This document shows positions 49,259 through 58,933 of a stretch of DNA of 64,000 nucleotides, piece after piece (position 1 is the first letter of the stretch; the number at the start of each line of letters is the position of its first letter). The position numbers were made by a program, and so were the translations under genes. Source of the stretch: Actinocatenispora rupis (lineage in GTDB: Bacteria > Actinomycetota > Actinomycetes > Mycobacteriales > Micromonosporaceae); assembly GCF_016861975.1 (NCBI RefSeq), contig NZ_BOMB01000048.1, positions 1 through 64,000 on the forward strand, read 5' to 3'. Under the pieces are notes generated by a model. That model searched no databases and was not told the DNA's origin. It saw only the letters and a program-made list of their open reading frames with translations.

Positions 49259-52200
49259 TCACTCCGGCGGCGGCTGGTACGCGAGCTGCACGAGCTGCGC
49301 GCCGTCCCGCCGGCGTACCAGCCAGCCGCGGCCCGGGGGCAGCGGTTCGGGCCGGCGGTTGCCGTAGAGGACGCCCTCGTCGCGCGGGCCGGACAGCATC
49401 AGCGCCGGCATGTTCAACTCCCGCAGCGACTGCACGACCGGCTCGTACATGGCGCGGGCCATGCCGCCGACGCGGCGGGTGAGGATCAGGTGCAGGCCGA
49501 TGTCCCGGGCCTGCGGGAGCACGTCGCCGAGCAGCGCCACCGGGTTGCCGGACCCGGTGGACACCAGGTCGTAGTCGTCGACCAGCAGGTACAGCTCCGG
49601 GCCGTGCCACCAGGACCGGTCCCGTAGCTGGGCGGGCGACACGTCGGGGCCGGGCAGGCGGCGGCGCATCACGTCCGCGACCGACGCCAGCGCCGTCTTC
49701 AACGCCTCCGACGACGCCGCGTACTCCAGCAGGTGCTGCTCGGGCACCGCGCCGAGCAACGTACGCCGGTAGTCGGCGACGATGATGCGCGCCTGCTCCG
49801 GCGTGTGGCGGGCGGCGATCCGGCCGGCGAGCAGCCGCAGGAACGCGGTCTTGCCGGACTCGGTGTCGCCGACCACGACCATGTGCGGCTCGGCGGCGAA
49901 GTCCAGCCGTACCGGGGAGAGGTCCTGTTCGGACAGTCCGACGGGGATGCCGGGGCCGTCGGTCGGCAGGTCCGCCGCCGGGTACGCCCGGGGCAGCAGC
50001 CGTACGGCCGGGGCCGGCTCGTGCTTCCACGCGTCGCCGACCGTCTCGACCAGCCCGGCCACCCCGTCGGCCAGATCGTCCACAGTGGACAGACCGTCGA
50101 TCCGCGGCACCGCGACCAGGAACTGGCGGCTCTCCGCCGACACGCCCCGGCCCGGCGAACGCTCCGGTACCAGCGCCGCCGCCCGCCGGTCGATCTCCGA
50201 CTCGTTCGGGTCGCCGAGCCGCAGCTCGTACCGGGTGCCGAGCAGGTCGCGCAGGTTGAGCCGCACCTCGGCCCAGCGCGCCGCCGTGATCACCACGTGG
50301 ATCCCGTACCCCAGGCCGCGGGCGGCCAGCTCGGTGATGCGGTCCTCCAGCTCCGGGAAGTCGGCCCGGACCGCACCCCAGCCGTCCACCACCAGCAGCA
50401 CGTCACCGAACCGGTCCCCCGGTACGCCGCCGGCCTCCGCCAGCCGCCGCCGGAACGTCGCCATCGAGTCGATGCCCAGCTCCGAGAAGCGCGCCTCGCG
50501 CTCGGCGAGCAGCGACGTCAGCTCGGCCACCGTACGCCGCAGCAGCTCCGGGTCGCGCCGGGTGGCGACCCCGCCGACGTGCGGCAGCCCGCGCAGCGAC
50601 GCGAGCGACCCGCCACCCAGGTCGATGCCGTACACCTGGACCTCGCGCGGGGTGTGGGTGAGCGCGAGCCCGCCGATCAGCGCCCGGACCAGCGTCGACT
50701 TGCCGGACTGCGGGCCGCCGACCACGACCGCGTGCCCGCCCGCGCCGGCCAGCTCCGCCCACAGCACGTCCCGACGCTGCTCGTACGGCCGGTCGACGAC
50801 GCCCAGCGGCACCCGCAACCGGCCGCGGTCCGGCCACCCGGCCGGCGCCAGACCGTACGCGGGGTCGGGGGCCAGCGGGGGCAGCAGCTCGGACAGCGGC
50901 GGCGGATCGCCCAGCGGCGGCAGCCACACCTGGTGCGCCGGCCGGCCGTGCCCGCGCAGCCGGCCCACCAGGACGTCGAGCACCGTCGTCTGGTCCTTGA
51001 CCGCCGGTACCGCGGGGGCGGGCGGCTCGGCCGGCGGCGGCCCGCCCAGCACCGGCCCGCCGGTCAGCTCGCCGCGCACCGGTGCCGGCGCGTCGATCCG
51101 GAACGGCACCACGGTACGGCCGGCGCGCCGCTGCGCCTCCCGCCCCGGCTCGACCCGCGTGTACGGCCCCGACACGTACGCCGCGCGGAACCGCAGCTGC
51201 GTGCTCTGGTCGGTCTTCAGGTAGCCGTGGCCCGGCGCGTTCGGCAGTTCGTGCGCGGCCGGGTTGCCCAGGACGATCCGGGACTCCATCGCCGAGAACG
51301 TCCGCAACCCCACCCGGTACGACAGGTGCGTGTCCAGGCCGCGCAGCTTGCCCTCCTCAAGCCGTTGCGACGCAAGGAGAAGGTGCACGCCGAGCGACCG
51401 GCCGAGCCGGCCGATCATCACGAACAGGTCGATGAAGTCCGGCTTGGCGCTCAACAGTTCGGAGAACTCGTCGCAGATGACCAGCAGCGCCGGCAACGGT
51501 TCCAGCGGCTCGCCGGCCCGCCGGGCCCGCTCGTAGTCCCGCTGCGACACGTAGTTCCCGGCCGCGCGCAGCAGCTCCTGCCGGCGGACCAGCTCGCCGG
51601 ACAGCGCGTCGGCCATCCGGTCCACCAGCGGCAGCTCGTCCGACAGGTTCGTGATGACGGCGCTGGTGTGCGGCAACCCGTCCAGCTTCGTGAACGTCGC
51701 GCCGCCCTTGAAGTCGACGAGCACGAAGTTCAGCTCCTCGGACGAGTGCGTCGCCGCCAGCCCGAGCACGATCGTACGCAGCAGCTCGGACTTGCCGGAG
51801 CCGGTCGCGCCGATGATCAGGCCGTGCGGCCCCATGCCGCCCAGCGCCGACTCCTTGAAGTCCAGCTCGACCGGGGCGCCGTCCGGCCCGACACCGATCG
51901 GGATGCGCAAGCGGTCCCGCTCCGGCCGGGTACGCCAGGTGATCGTCGGGTCGAGTCCCGCCGCGTCACCGATGCCGAGCAGGTCCGTCAGCTCGAACGT
52001 GGTCGCCAGCGGCTCGTCCGACGCGCCCGAACCCGCCATCCGGTACGGCGCAAGGTAACGCGCCAGCGCCTCGGCCTGCCGTACCGTCAGGGTGTCGGGA
52101 ACGCCGAGGGTCTCGTGCGCGAGCCCGCTCAGGTCCGTGTCGCCCGCCCGGTACGCGCTCTGCTCGCCGCGGAACAGCGTCACCAGCTGCGGGCTGACGT

Positions 52201-53260
52201 CGAGTACGAGCAGCCAGGCGTCGGCGTCCCGCGGGATCTGCCCGGACAGGTCCACCACCGTCGCACCCTGTACGCCGGCGCCGTGCAGCTGCGCGTCCTG
52301 GCTGACCTCGCCGCCGTCCAGGACCACCAGCAGGTGCGGCCGGTCCGGCAGCGGTTCGGCGGTCTTCGAGTGCCGCGGCCGGCTCCCGATCTCCTCGCCC
52401 AGCAGGGTTTCCAGCTCCCGCAACGATCCGGCGACCAGCAGCCCGCCGCCGGGCGCCTCCGCGTGCGGCAGCCACTTCACCCAGTCCCACGTCGCCCGCC
52501 GGTCCGGGCTCGCCACCACCGCGACCCGTGCGTCCTCCGGCGCGTGCAGCGTCGCGAACTGCGCCACCATCGCGCGGACCATCCCGTACATGGCGGTGGT
52601 GTCGCCGCGCAGCGAGATCCGGCTGAACGCCCGCACCGCCACCGCGACCGGTACGTTCAGCGCGTTGGTGTGCGCGGTGGTGAAGCGCCGCAACGCGATG
52701 GCGGACAACGGTTCCAGGTCCTCGACCGGCTTGGTCTCCGGGGTCGCCAGGTGTACCGACATGCGTTGGGTGCCGACCGCCAGCCGCAGCGCGCCGAAGT
52801 CGTTGTCGGTGGGCCGGCGCTCCCACAGCCGGCCGCCGGCGGCCACCGACCACAGCGCGTCGGGCGCCGGGTGGGCCCAGATCAGCGCCGCCCGCTGCTG
52901 CGCGGCGGCCCGCCGGGCCCGCCGCCGCATCTGCCCCAGGTACCGCAGGTAGTCGCGGCGCTCGGCGTCGAGCTGCGCGGCCCGGTCCTGGCCGAGGCCG
53001 GACATCGACCCGAAGAACATGCCGAGCATCGACACGCCGAACAGGCCACCGGCCACATAGGACAGTGTGCCGCCGCGCCCGGTGTACAGCATGGCCATGG
53101 CGCCCGCGCCGGCCAGCATCGGCAGCAGCATGAGCAGCTGCCCGACGCCGCGCGGCAGCTGCTCCGGCACCTCCGGTGGCGCCTCCAGGGCCAACTCGCC
53201 CTTGGGCAACGACGGACCGTACCGCCGGGCCGGTCTGGACCAGACGATCGTGCTTGACAC
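49259..53260 (-). CDS. eccC: EccC: type VII (ESX) secretion ATPase
   Basis: 1333 residues, all three ATPase domains in one chain. An N-terminal pair of membrane helices (about residues 38-85) is followed by three FtsK/SpoIIIE-type domains with Walker A motifs: GATGSGKSELLR near 484, GGPQSGKSTLVRA near 848 and GDTESGKTAFLRL near 1129. Walker B-like segments include LLVICDEFSELL after the first. It powers export of WXG100-type dimers through the membrane complex; the C-terminal domains recognise substrates. The GTG start 53260 begins SSTIVWSRPARRYGP, a usual EccC N-terminus, and GGGGAGG lies ten bases upstream. It is divergent from eccD. Confidence 0.95.
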   Translation of the reverse strand: MSSTIVWSRPARRYGPSLPKGELALEAPPEVPEQLPRGVGQLLMLLPMLAGAGAMAMLYTGRGGTLSYVAGGLFGVSMLGMFFGSMSGLGQDRAAQLDAERRDYLRYLGQMRRRARRAAAQQRAALIWAHPAPDALWSVAAGGRLWERRPTDNDFGALRLAVGTQRMSVHLATPETKPVEDLEPLSAIALRRFTTAHTNALNVPVAVAVRAFSRISLRGDTTAMYGMVRAMVAQFATLHAPEDARVAVVASPDRRATWDWVKWLPHAEAPGGGLLVAGSLRELETLLGEEIGSRPRHSKTAEPLPDRPHLLVVLDGGEVSQDAQLHGAGVQGATVVDLSGQIPRDADAWLLVLDVSPQLVTLFRGEQSAYRAGDTDLSGLAHETLGVPDTLTVRQAEALARYLAPYRMAGSGASDEPLATTFELTDLLGIGDAAGLDPTITWRTRPERDRLRIPIGVGPDGAPVELDFKESALGGMGPHGLIIGATGSGKSELLRTIVLGLAATHSSEELNFVLVDFKGGATFTKLDGLPHTSAVITNLSDELPLVDRMADALSGELVRRQELLRAAGNYVSQRDYERARRAGEPLEPLPALLVICDEFSELLSAKPDFIDLFVMIGRLGRSLGVHLLLASQRLEEGKLRGLDTHLSYRVGLRTFSAMESRIVLGNPAAHELPNAPGHGYLKTDQSTQLRFRAAYVSGPYTRVEPGREAQRRAGRTVVPFRIDAPAPVRGELTGGPVLGGPPPAEPPAPAVPAVKDQTTVLDVLVGRLRGHGRPAHQVWLPPLGDPPPLSELLPPLAPDPAYGLAPAGWPDRGRLRVPLGVVDRPYEQRRDVLWAELAGAGGHAVVVGGPQSGKSTLVRALIGGLALTHTPREVQVYGIDLGGGSLASLRGLPHVGGVATRRDPELLRRTVAELTSLLAEREARFSELGIDSMATFRRRLAEAGGVPGDRFGDVLLVVDGWGAVRADFPELEDRITELAARGLGYGIHVVITAARWAEVRLNLRDLLGTRYELRLGDPNESEIDRRAAALVPERSPGRGVSAESRQFLVAVPRIDGLSTVDDLADGVAGLVETVGDAWKHEPAPAVRLLPRAYPAADLPTDGPGIPVGLSEQDLSPVRLDFAAEPHMVVVGDTESGKTAFLRLLAGRIAARHTPEQARIIVADYRRTLLGAVPEQHLLEYAASSEALKTALASVADVMRRRLPGPDVSPAQLRDRSWWHGPELYLLVDDYDLVSTGSGNPVALLGDVLPQARDIGLHLILTRRVGGMARAMYEPVVQSLRELNMPALMLSGPRDEGVLYGNRRPEPLPPGRGWLVRRRDGAQLVQLAYQPPPE

Positions 53261-53380
53261 CGTGGACGAACCTCCCCGACCGGTACGGACCGATGTGTAC
53301 CGGGATACCCAGCGTTGGCCATCGTAGGTACTCTGCACACCGCATCGGAATGCCCATCCGGCACGGGAGGAGACCGAAAG

Positions 53381-54778
53381 GTGACAGTACTGGCCGGAGC
53401 GGGGCTGACCAGGGTCACCATCGTTGCGCCGAAGACGCGCGTCGACCTGTCCGTACCCGACGACGTCCCGCTCGCCGACCTGCTCCCCACCCTCCTCAAG
53501 TACGTCGGGGAGGACGTGGCGCGCGCCGGCACCGCGCACGGCGGCTGGGCGCTGGCCCGGCTCGGCGGCCGGGCCCTCGACACCGACCGCACCCCGGCGC
53601 AGCTCGCCATCAAGCACGGCGAGGAGCTGCACTTCGCGCCGCGCGAGGAGCTGGCGCCCGAGGTCGTCTTCGACGACGTGGTCGACGCGATCGTCGGCGG
53701 TGTCGAGGCGCACGGTCGGCGCTGGACGCCCGGCACGACCCGGCGGTTCGGGCTCGGCGTGCTCGCCGGGGCGGCGCTGCTCGGCGCGGTGCTGCTGGCG
53801 GTCGCCGCGCCACCGCTCGCCGGCGGCCTGACGGGCCTCGGTCTCGGCGCCGTCCTGCTGCTGGCGTCCGCCGTGCTGGCCCGCGCCGTCGGCGACGCCC
53901 GCGCCGGACTCGTCGCCGCCGCCCTCGCCCCGGCGTACGGGTTCGTCGGCGGGATGCTGCTGCTCGCCACCGCCACCGACCGGTACGCTGCCGGTCCGCT
54001 GCTGCTCGGGACCACCGCGGCGCTGCTGTGCACGGTGCTCGGCGCGGTGGCCGTGGCGTACCAGGTGCCGGTGTTCGTGGGGGCCGGGACCGCGCTGGTC
54101 GGGACCGCCGCCGCGGCGCTGGTCGTACTCGCCGCGGGGGTGTCACCGGCCGCCGCCGCTGCGGTGCTGGGCGCGGTGGCGTTGGCCGTGGTGCCGGCGG
54201 CGCCGATGGCCGCGTTCCGGCTCGCCCGGCTGCCGGTGCCGACCATCCCGACCACCGCCGAGGAACTGAAGGCCGACGCGGTCGAGGTCGCCGGCGCCGA
54301 GGTGCTCACCCGTACCGTCGTCGCAGGTCACTACCTGACCGCGCTGGTCGCCGCCGCCTCCGCGGTCGTGGCCGGCTGCGTCGTCGTGGTGGTCGCGACG
54401 GGCGGCTGGGCCGGCGCGCTGCTCGCGCTGGTCGTGTCGCTCGTCCTGCTGTGCCGGAGCCGTTCCTTCGTCGTCCTCGCGCACCGGATGCCGCCGCTGC
54501 TCGCCGGCCTGGTCGGGCTGGCGGCCCTGGCGACGGGTGTCGCGCTGGCCGGGATCCCTTCCGTACCACCGGGTGTGGCGCTCGCCGTCGCCCTCGCCGT
54601 GGTACTGCTCGCCGGTGCCGGCGCCGCCGGGTACGGCCTGGCCAACGCCGGCCGGCGTACCACGCCGGTGTGGGGTCGGGTGCTCGACATCGTCGAGGTG
54701 GTGCTCGGGCTCGCCGTGATCCCGCTCGTCCTCGCGGTCTGCCAGCTGTACACGCTGATCCGCGCCCTGAACGGCTGA
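53381..54778 (+). CDS. eccD: EccD: type VII secretion channel subunit
   Basis: 465 residues. The first ~90 form a ubiquitin-like YukD domain (LTRVTIVAPKTRVDLSVPDD). About eleven membrane helices follow (for example FGLGVLAGAALLGAVLLAV and LLALVVSLVLLCRSRSF). EccD is the multi-spanning subunit thought to line the ESX pore. The GTG start has GGGAGG eight to thirteen bases upstream. It is transcribed away from eccC from a 120-base shared promoter region, and toward eccE. Confidence 0.92.
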   Translation: MTVLAGAGLTRVTIVAPKTRVDLSVPDDVPLADLLPTLLKYVGEDVARAGTAHGGWALARLGGRALDTDRTPAQLAIKHGEELHFAPREELAPEVVFDDVVDAIVGGVEAHGRRWTPGTTRRFGLGVLAGAALLGAVLLAVAAPPLAGGLTGLGLGAVLLLASAVLARAVGDARAGLVAAALAPAYGFVGGMLLLATATDRYAAGPLLLGTTAALLCTVLGAVAVAYQVPVFVGAGTALVGTAAAALVVLAAGVSPAAAAAVLGAVALAVVPAAPMAAFRLARLPVPTIPTTAEELKADAVEVAGAEVLTRTVVAGHYLTALVAAASAVVAGCVVVVVATGGWAGALLALVVSLVLLCRSRSFVVLAHRMPPLLAGLVGLAALATGVALAGIPSVPPGVALAVALAVVLLAGAGAAGYGLANAGRRTTPVWGRVLDIVEVVLGLAVIPLVLAVCQLYTLIRALNG

Positions 54779-54922
54779 CCGGGGCCGGATCGCCGCTCTG
54801 CCAACGGAATCCGGGCCACGTGACCGGTGCGCCGGTGGGTCGCGGTGACCGGGTCCGTTCCCTGCCAACGGATCCGTCGTCCCGGCGGCCGGATCGGTGC
54901 GCCGGCAACGGATCCCGACAGG
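54779..54922. repeat. Repeated GCCAACGGATCCG blocks between eccD and eccE
   Basis: GCCAACGGAATCCG, GCCAACGGATCCG and GGCAACGGATCCCG occur within 120 bases, with two GGTGCGCCGG blocks between. The two genes converge here, so the repeats may form terminator hairpins. Confidence 0.4.
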
Positions 54923-56782
54923 TCAGCGGGGTGGGCGGCCGAGGGCGGGTCGCTCCTGGCGGGGCGGGGTGAGCACCTCGCGCTCGACCGGCGTCGGCGT
55001 CGGCCACGCGAACCGTACGCTGCCGGGTTCGACGACCGCGACCATGTCGTCGTACATCCGGGACAGCAGGTTCGTCGACTCGGCGCTCAAGCCGTACGTG
55101 CCGGCGACGAGCTGCGCGTCGGCGGGCAGCAGCTTGCCGGTGACGACGAGGTCGGTACCGGCGAGCAGCGCGGCGGTCGGCCGGGTGCAGGTGACGGCGG
55201 TGGTCTGCCACGCGACGGGCGGCGGCGCCATCCCGGTCGGATCCACCGACACCAGTACGGGTGCGGCGGGGTGCGGCGGCAGCACCGTGGCCGGCGGGAG
55301 TACGCAGTGGTCGACGCCGGTGGCCCAGCGGCCGAGCGACACCCAGTCGGGTTGCCCGGGCGAGGAGACGACGCGGGCGCCGACGGCCAGGCAGCGCAAC
55401 AGAACCAGCCGGGTGGGCCAGATCCCGCCGACGAGGACGAGCCGGGTCGGCCGGTGCCGAAACACGTCGACGAGGACGGGTTTCTGGTCGGGGTCGCGGC
55501 CGAGCAGCACCCCGCCCCGGGGTACGGGAGGGGCGAGCGCGTCGAGCGCGCCGACCGGGCAGGCGTGCGCGGCGGTACCGACGGCGGGGGAGCCACCGGT
55601 CGGCACGGTGGCGTACGCGGCGGGCCCCTGTTCACCGTCGAGCCGGCGCACCGTGATGCCGTGCAGTTCGGCGGAGTGGGCGAGCGCCTCGGTGGCGGCG
55701 GCGAGCGCGTCGGGCGGCGCGCCGAGCCGCACGTACCCGCGGAGCGGCACCTCCGCCGGCCCCACCAGGTCGGTACGCGGGCCGAGGACCAGGGCGACGG
55801 TGGTCCACGCGGCCGGGCCGGCGGACAGCAGTGCGCCGGTCCGCCCACCCCGCGGCGGCCACCCCGTCACCTGGTACGACACCTGCGCGTACCCGTCGGC
55901 GGTGAACCGGTCCCAGGTCTGCGCCGTACGGCGGCCGCCGGCGGCGAGCGGGCCGAGACCCAGCGTGGAGGTGAGGACGGCGAGCAGCTCGTCGGCCCCG
56001 AGTGTCCGATGTGGAACGTCCGATGTGGACAGTGTGCGGCCGACCCGGCGCAGCGCCGCCGCCAGCGCCCGGCGTACCCCGGCCGGTCCGCCGCCCCGGC
56101 TGGCCGCCGCGTCCACCGCGTCCACCACGTCCAACCGCACGCACACGTACGTCCCGGCCAGCGCCGGCGGCACCTGACCCGCCAGCCGGGCCCCCACGTC
56201 CTGGTACGACTGCGCCGCCGGCGCCCACGTGGTCAGCCGCGGCGTCGGCGCCGGCGCCACCCGCGTCACCACCTGGAGCGTGGACAGCCCGCCGTCGACC
56301 AGCGCGGACAGCTCGCGCAGCGGCAGCGCGTCGCCGCCGTCCACGGCCACCGCCGCGAACCACCCCTCCCCGTCGTACGCCAGCCCGAACGTGGCGTCCC
56401 GCTCGGTCACGTCCACCACGCGCAGTTCCGGGGCCAGCTCACGCAACGCGGCGCGCCGCGGCTCGCCCTGCCGCGCCGTGCCGCCCCAGCGCCGGAACCG
56501 CCACCGCAACGGGATCTGCTGGTACCACCAGCGTCCGCGCCACCGGCCGAGCAGCAGCGCCGTCACCGCCACCGCGACCGCGGCCACCACCGGCAGCAGC
56601 CACGCGACCCGCCCGACCGCGACCGCCACCGCGAACGCCGCGACCTCCACCACCACCAGCTGCGCCAACAACGGCCCGGTACGCCGGCGTCGGCCACCCG
56701 GCAGCGCGCGCAACGGGGGCACCGCCGGCCCGGCCGTACCGCCGGCGAGCCGGTCGTCCATCGTCGGAGTCGTCGGCGTCAC
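54923..56782 (-). CDS. eccE: EccE: type VII secretion subunit
   Basis: About 619 residues. Two adjacent membrane helices near residues 40-80 (LLAQLVVVEVAAFAVAVAVG and LLPVVAAVAVAVTALLLG) are followed by the soluble part with the EccE signature around VSYQVTGWPPRGGRTGALL. It is a peripheral subunit of the ESX membrane complex. The start is uncertain: GTG 56782 after GGGCGG is chosen, with GTG 56818 and ATG 56761 as alternatives. It is divergent from eccB and convergent with eccD. Confidence 0.85.
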   Translation of the reverse strand: MTPTTPTMDDRLAGGTAGPAVPPLRALPGGRRRRTGPLLAQLVVVEVAAFAVAVAVGRVAWLLPVVAAVAVAVTALLLGRWRGRWWYQQIPLRWRFRRWGGTARQGEPRRAALRELAPELRVVDVTERDATFGLAYDGEGWFAAVAVDGGDALPLRELSALVDGGLSTLQVVTRVAPAPTPRLTTWAPAAQSYQDVGARLAGQVPPALAGTYVCVRLDVVDAVDAAASRGGGPAGVRRALAAALRRVGRTLSTSDVPHRTLGADELLAVLTSTLGLGPLAAGGRRTAQTWDRFTADGYAQVSYQVTGWPPRGGRTGALLSAGPAAWTTVALVLGPRTDLVGPAEVPLRGYVRLGAPPDALAAATEALAHSAELHGITVRRLDGEQGPAAYATVPTGGSPAVGTAAHACPVGALDALAPPVPRGGVLLGRDPDQKPVLVDVFRHRPTRLVLVGGIWPTRLVLLRCLAVGARVVSSPGQPDWVSLGRWATGVDHCVLPPATVLPPHPAAPVLVSVDPTGMAPPPVAWQTTAVTCTRPTAALLAGTDLVVTGKLLPADAQLVAGTYGLSAESTNLLSRMYDDMVAVVEPGSVRFAWPTPTPVEREVLTPPRQERPALGRPPR

Positions 56783-57042
56783 CGCACACCGCCCGGCCGC
56801 CGTCCCCGACCACTGCACCGGTACTCACGCCGGTGTGGGCTGCCGGTGCTCATCGTCGTGCGGCTCCTCCACGCTCGCTTCGCCGTCGGACCACCGGCTC
56901 CCGGCGCCGGATGCCGGTATCGCACCGGTTGCGGTCGTCCGATACAACACCCAACGGTGCCAGTAGGCTCGGGCGGCCTCATGGTATGTGCCCGGCCCGT
57001 CCTGGACGGTACGGGTACGCACATCGACGGGAGGAGTGGGCG

Positions 57043-58461
57043 ATGCGGTCGCGTCGCGAACAGATCCGGGCGTACCGCTTCGTGACCCGGCGCATCGTCA
57101 CGGCGCTGCTCGGCGGCGACCCCGACTCGACCGATCCGCCCATGCGCCGCGCCGGCCTCACCACGTTCGCCAGCGCGATGATCGGCGCGCTCGTCCTCGC
57201 CGGATTCGGCGTGTACGGCCTGGTCCGCCCCGGCGGCAACACGTCGTGGCGGCAGCGCGGCACCCTGATCGTCGAGAAGGACACCGGCACCCGCTTCGTC
57301 TACGACAAGGGCGCCCTGCACCCGGTCCTCAACTACGCCTCGGCCCGCCTCATTCTCAAGGCCGCGGACCCTCCCGTCGTCACCGTCTCCGCCGACTCGC
57401 TCGCCGGCGTACCGCGTGGTCGGCCCGCCGGCATCCGCGACGCCCCCGACACGCTGCCCACCCCCGACCGACTCACCGGCCTGCCCTGGTCCGTCTGCTC
57501 CGCCACCAGATCCGACGCGGTACGGCACGATCCGATGGTCAGCGTCGCACTCGGCCACAGCTTCTCGGGCGGCGCCGCACTCACCGACCGCGGCGTACTC
57601 GTCAAGGCCGCGGGCGTGGGCACGTACCTGCTGTGGCACGGCACCCGGCTGCGCATTCCGAGCTCGTCGTTCAACCCGTTCGTGTCGGACACGAGCCCCA
57701 CCGACGTCGCGCCCGCGATGCTCAACGCGGTCCCGGCCGGGCCGGACCTGGTCGCGCCGAAGATCGACGGCGAGGGCGGCGCGGCGCCGAAGGTCGGCGA
57801 CGGCACCGGTCGGATCGGGTCGGTCTACAAGGTGCCCAGCGCCGGCGCCGCCGACATGTACTTCGTGCTGCTCGCCGACGGCCTCGCCCGGACCAGCCAG
57901 ACGGTGGCCTTCCTGCTGCTCAACGCGCAGAACCAGACCGACCCGCAGTCGCTCAGCCTGGTCGAGTACAAGGAGGCCAAGCACTCGAAGCGGAACCTGC
58001 AGGTACACGGGATCCCGAGCGTGCCGCGGACGCCGGCGAACCTGCCCGACACGGGGTCGGCGCTGTGCGCGTCGTACCGGGGAGGCGGCCACACCACGAT
58101 CGAGGTGTACGGGTCGGCGCCGGCGGCGTTGACGACGCGGCCGGACGGCGCGGACGACCGTACCGACGAGCTGGGTGGGTTGACGGCGGGGGCGGTGCTG
58201 GTGCCGGGCGGCGGGGGCGCGCTGGTGCGGGCGACCACGTCGGCCGGGGTGCCCACGGGCACCACGTACCTCGTCACCGACCAGGGCATCCGGTACGGCG
58301 TGCCGTCCAAGGACGCGCGCACCGCCCTCGGGTACGAGGGGGTGACGCCGACGTCGGTCCCGCAGGATCTGTTGGACCTGGTGCCGTCCGGGCCGTCCCT
58401 GGACCCGAAGGCCGCCACGAACTACGTGTCGGCCGCCCCGTCCCCGTCGAGTACGAAGTAG
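57043..58461 (+). CDS. eccB: EccB: type VII secretion subunit
   Basis: 472 residues. The family N-terminus RSREQIRAYRFVTRRIVTAL is present as RSRREQIRAYRFVTRRIV, with one membrane helix at about 40-62 (LTTFASAMIGALVLAGFGV). A large extracytoplasmic domain follows with R3-type repeats (YLVTDQGIRYGVPSKD, TYLLWHGTRLRIPSS) and the two cysteines expected to pair (LPWSVCSATRS and SALCASYRG). EccB is the mostly external subunit of the ESX complex. GGGAGGAG lies seven bases before the ATG. The candidate substrates follow directly. Confidence 0.93.
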   Translation: MRSRREQIRAYRFVTRRIVTALLGGDPDSTDPPMRRAGLTTFASAMIGALVLAGFGVYGLVRPGGNTSWRQRGTLIVEKDTGTRFVYDKGALHPVLNYASARLILKAADPPVVTVSADSLAGVPRGRPAGIRDAPDTLPTPDRLTGLPWSVCSATRSDAVRHDPMVSVALGHSFSGGAALTDRGVLVKAAGVGTYLLWHGTRLRIPSSSFNPFVSDTSPTDVAPAMLNAVPAGPDLVAPKIDGEGGAAPKVGDGTGRIGSVYKVPSAGAADMYFVLLADGLARTSQTVAFLLLNAQNQTDPQSLSLVEYKEAKHSKRNLQVHGIPSVPRTPANLPDTGSALCASYRGGGHTTIEVYGSAPAALTTRPDGADDRTDELGGLTAGAVLVPGGGGALVRATTSAGVPTGTTYLVTDQGIRYGVPSKDARTALGYEGVTPTSVPQDLLDLVPSGPSLDPKAATNYVSAAPSPSSTK

Positions 58462-58602
58462 CACCGGCAGTGTGGTGACAGTTCTGCCCTGGCAGGGATG
58501 CGGAGAGTTGTCCCGGCTCGATAGGCTTGCCCACCGATTCAGTGGGACCGTCACGTGTCTGCCGGTACGACGGTTCCCGCCGGGACACCACGGGGAGTAC
58601 TG

Positions 58603-58923
58603 ATGAGCCGGGCCGATCTTCAGGTGGACACCGAGTCCATCCGCGCGAGCGTGCACACGCTCGACAAGCGCGTCGCCGATCTGCGCGACGCGATGCGTAC
58701 GTTGACCGGGCTCGAACATCTGGGCCCGCCGCCGTTGGGCACGTTCCCGCACGCGAAGGACGCCGTCGCGTGGTACTCGGACATCAAGACCGGCAGCCTG
58801 GAGCGCATCGGTGACCTGCTCGACGCGCTGACCGCCCTGCGCGACGGCAACGCCACCATCGCCGAGGCGTACGAGCGGGTCGAGCGCGGCACGCACACCG
58901 ACATCCACCGGCACCAGGCGTAG
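58603..58923 (+). CDS. Small helical ESX-associated protein
   Basis: 106 residues, no signal peptide or membrane segment, almost entirely helical by pattern (IRASVHTLDKRVADLRDAMR; LERIGDLLDALTALRDGNAT). The size and the helix-turn-helix shape, with a turn at HLGPPPLGTFPHAKDAVAWYS, are WXG100-like, but WYS replaces WXG. It starts at the ATG 58603 after GGGGAG and ends ten bases before the next gene. It is probably the partner of the PPE-like protein that follows. An export role is inferred from place and shape. Confidence 0.7.
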   Translation: MSRADLQVDTESIRASVHTLDKRVADLRDAMRTLTGLEHLGPPPLGTFPHAKDAVAWYSDIKTGSLERIGDLLDALTALRDGNATIAEAYERVERGTHTDIHRHQA

Positions 58924-58933
58924 GGGGCGGCGC

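Noticed and set aside
49733-53257. Long open frame opposite eccC on the plus strand
   Set aside because: It mirrors eccC in a very GC-rich gene. It has no start signal, is Arg/Gln/Pro-rich with no fold pattern, and eccC is unmistakable.
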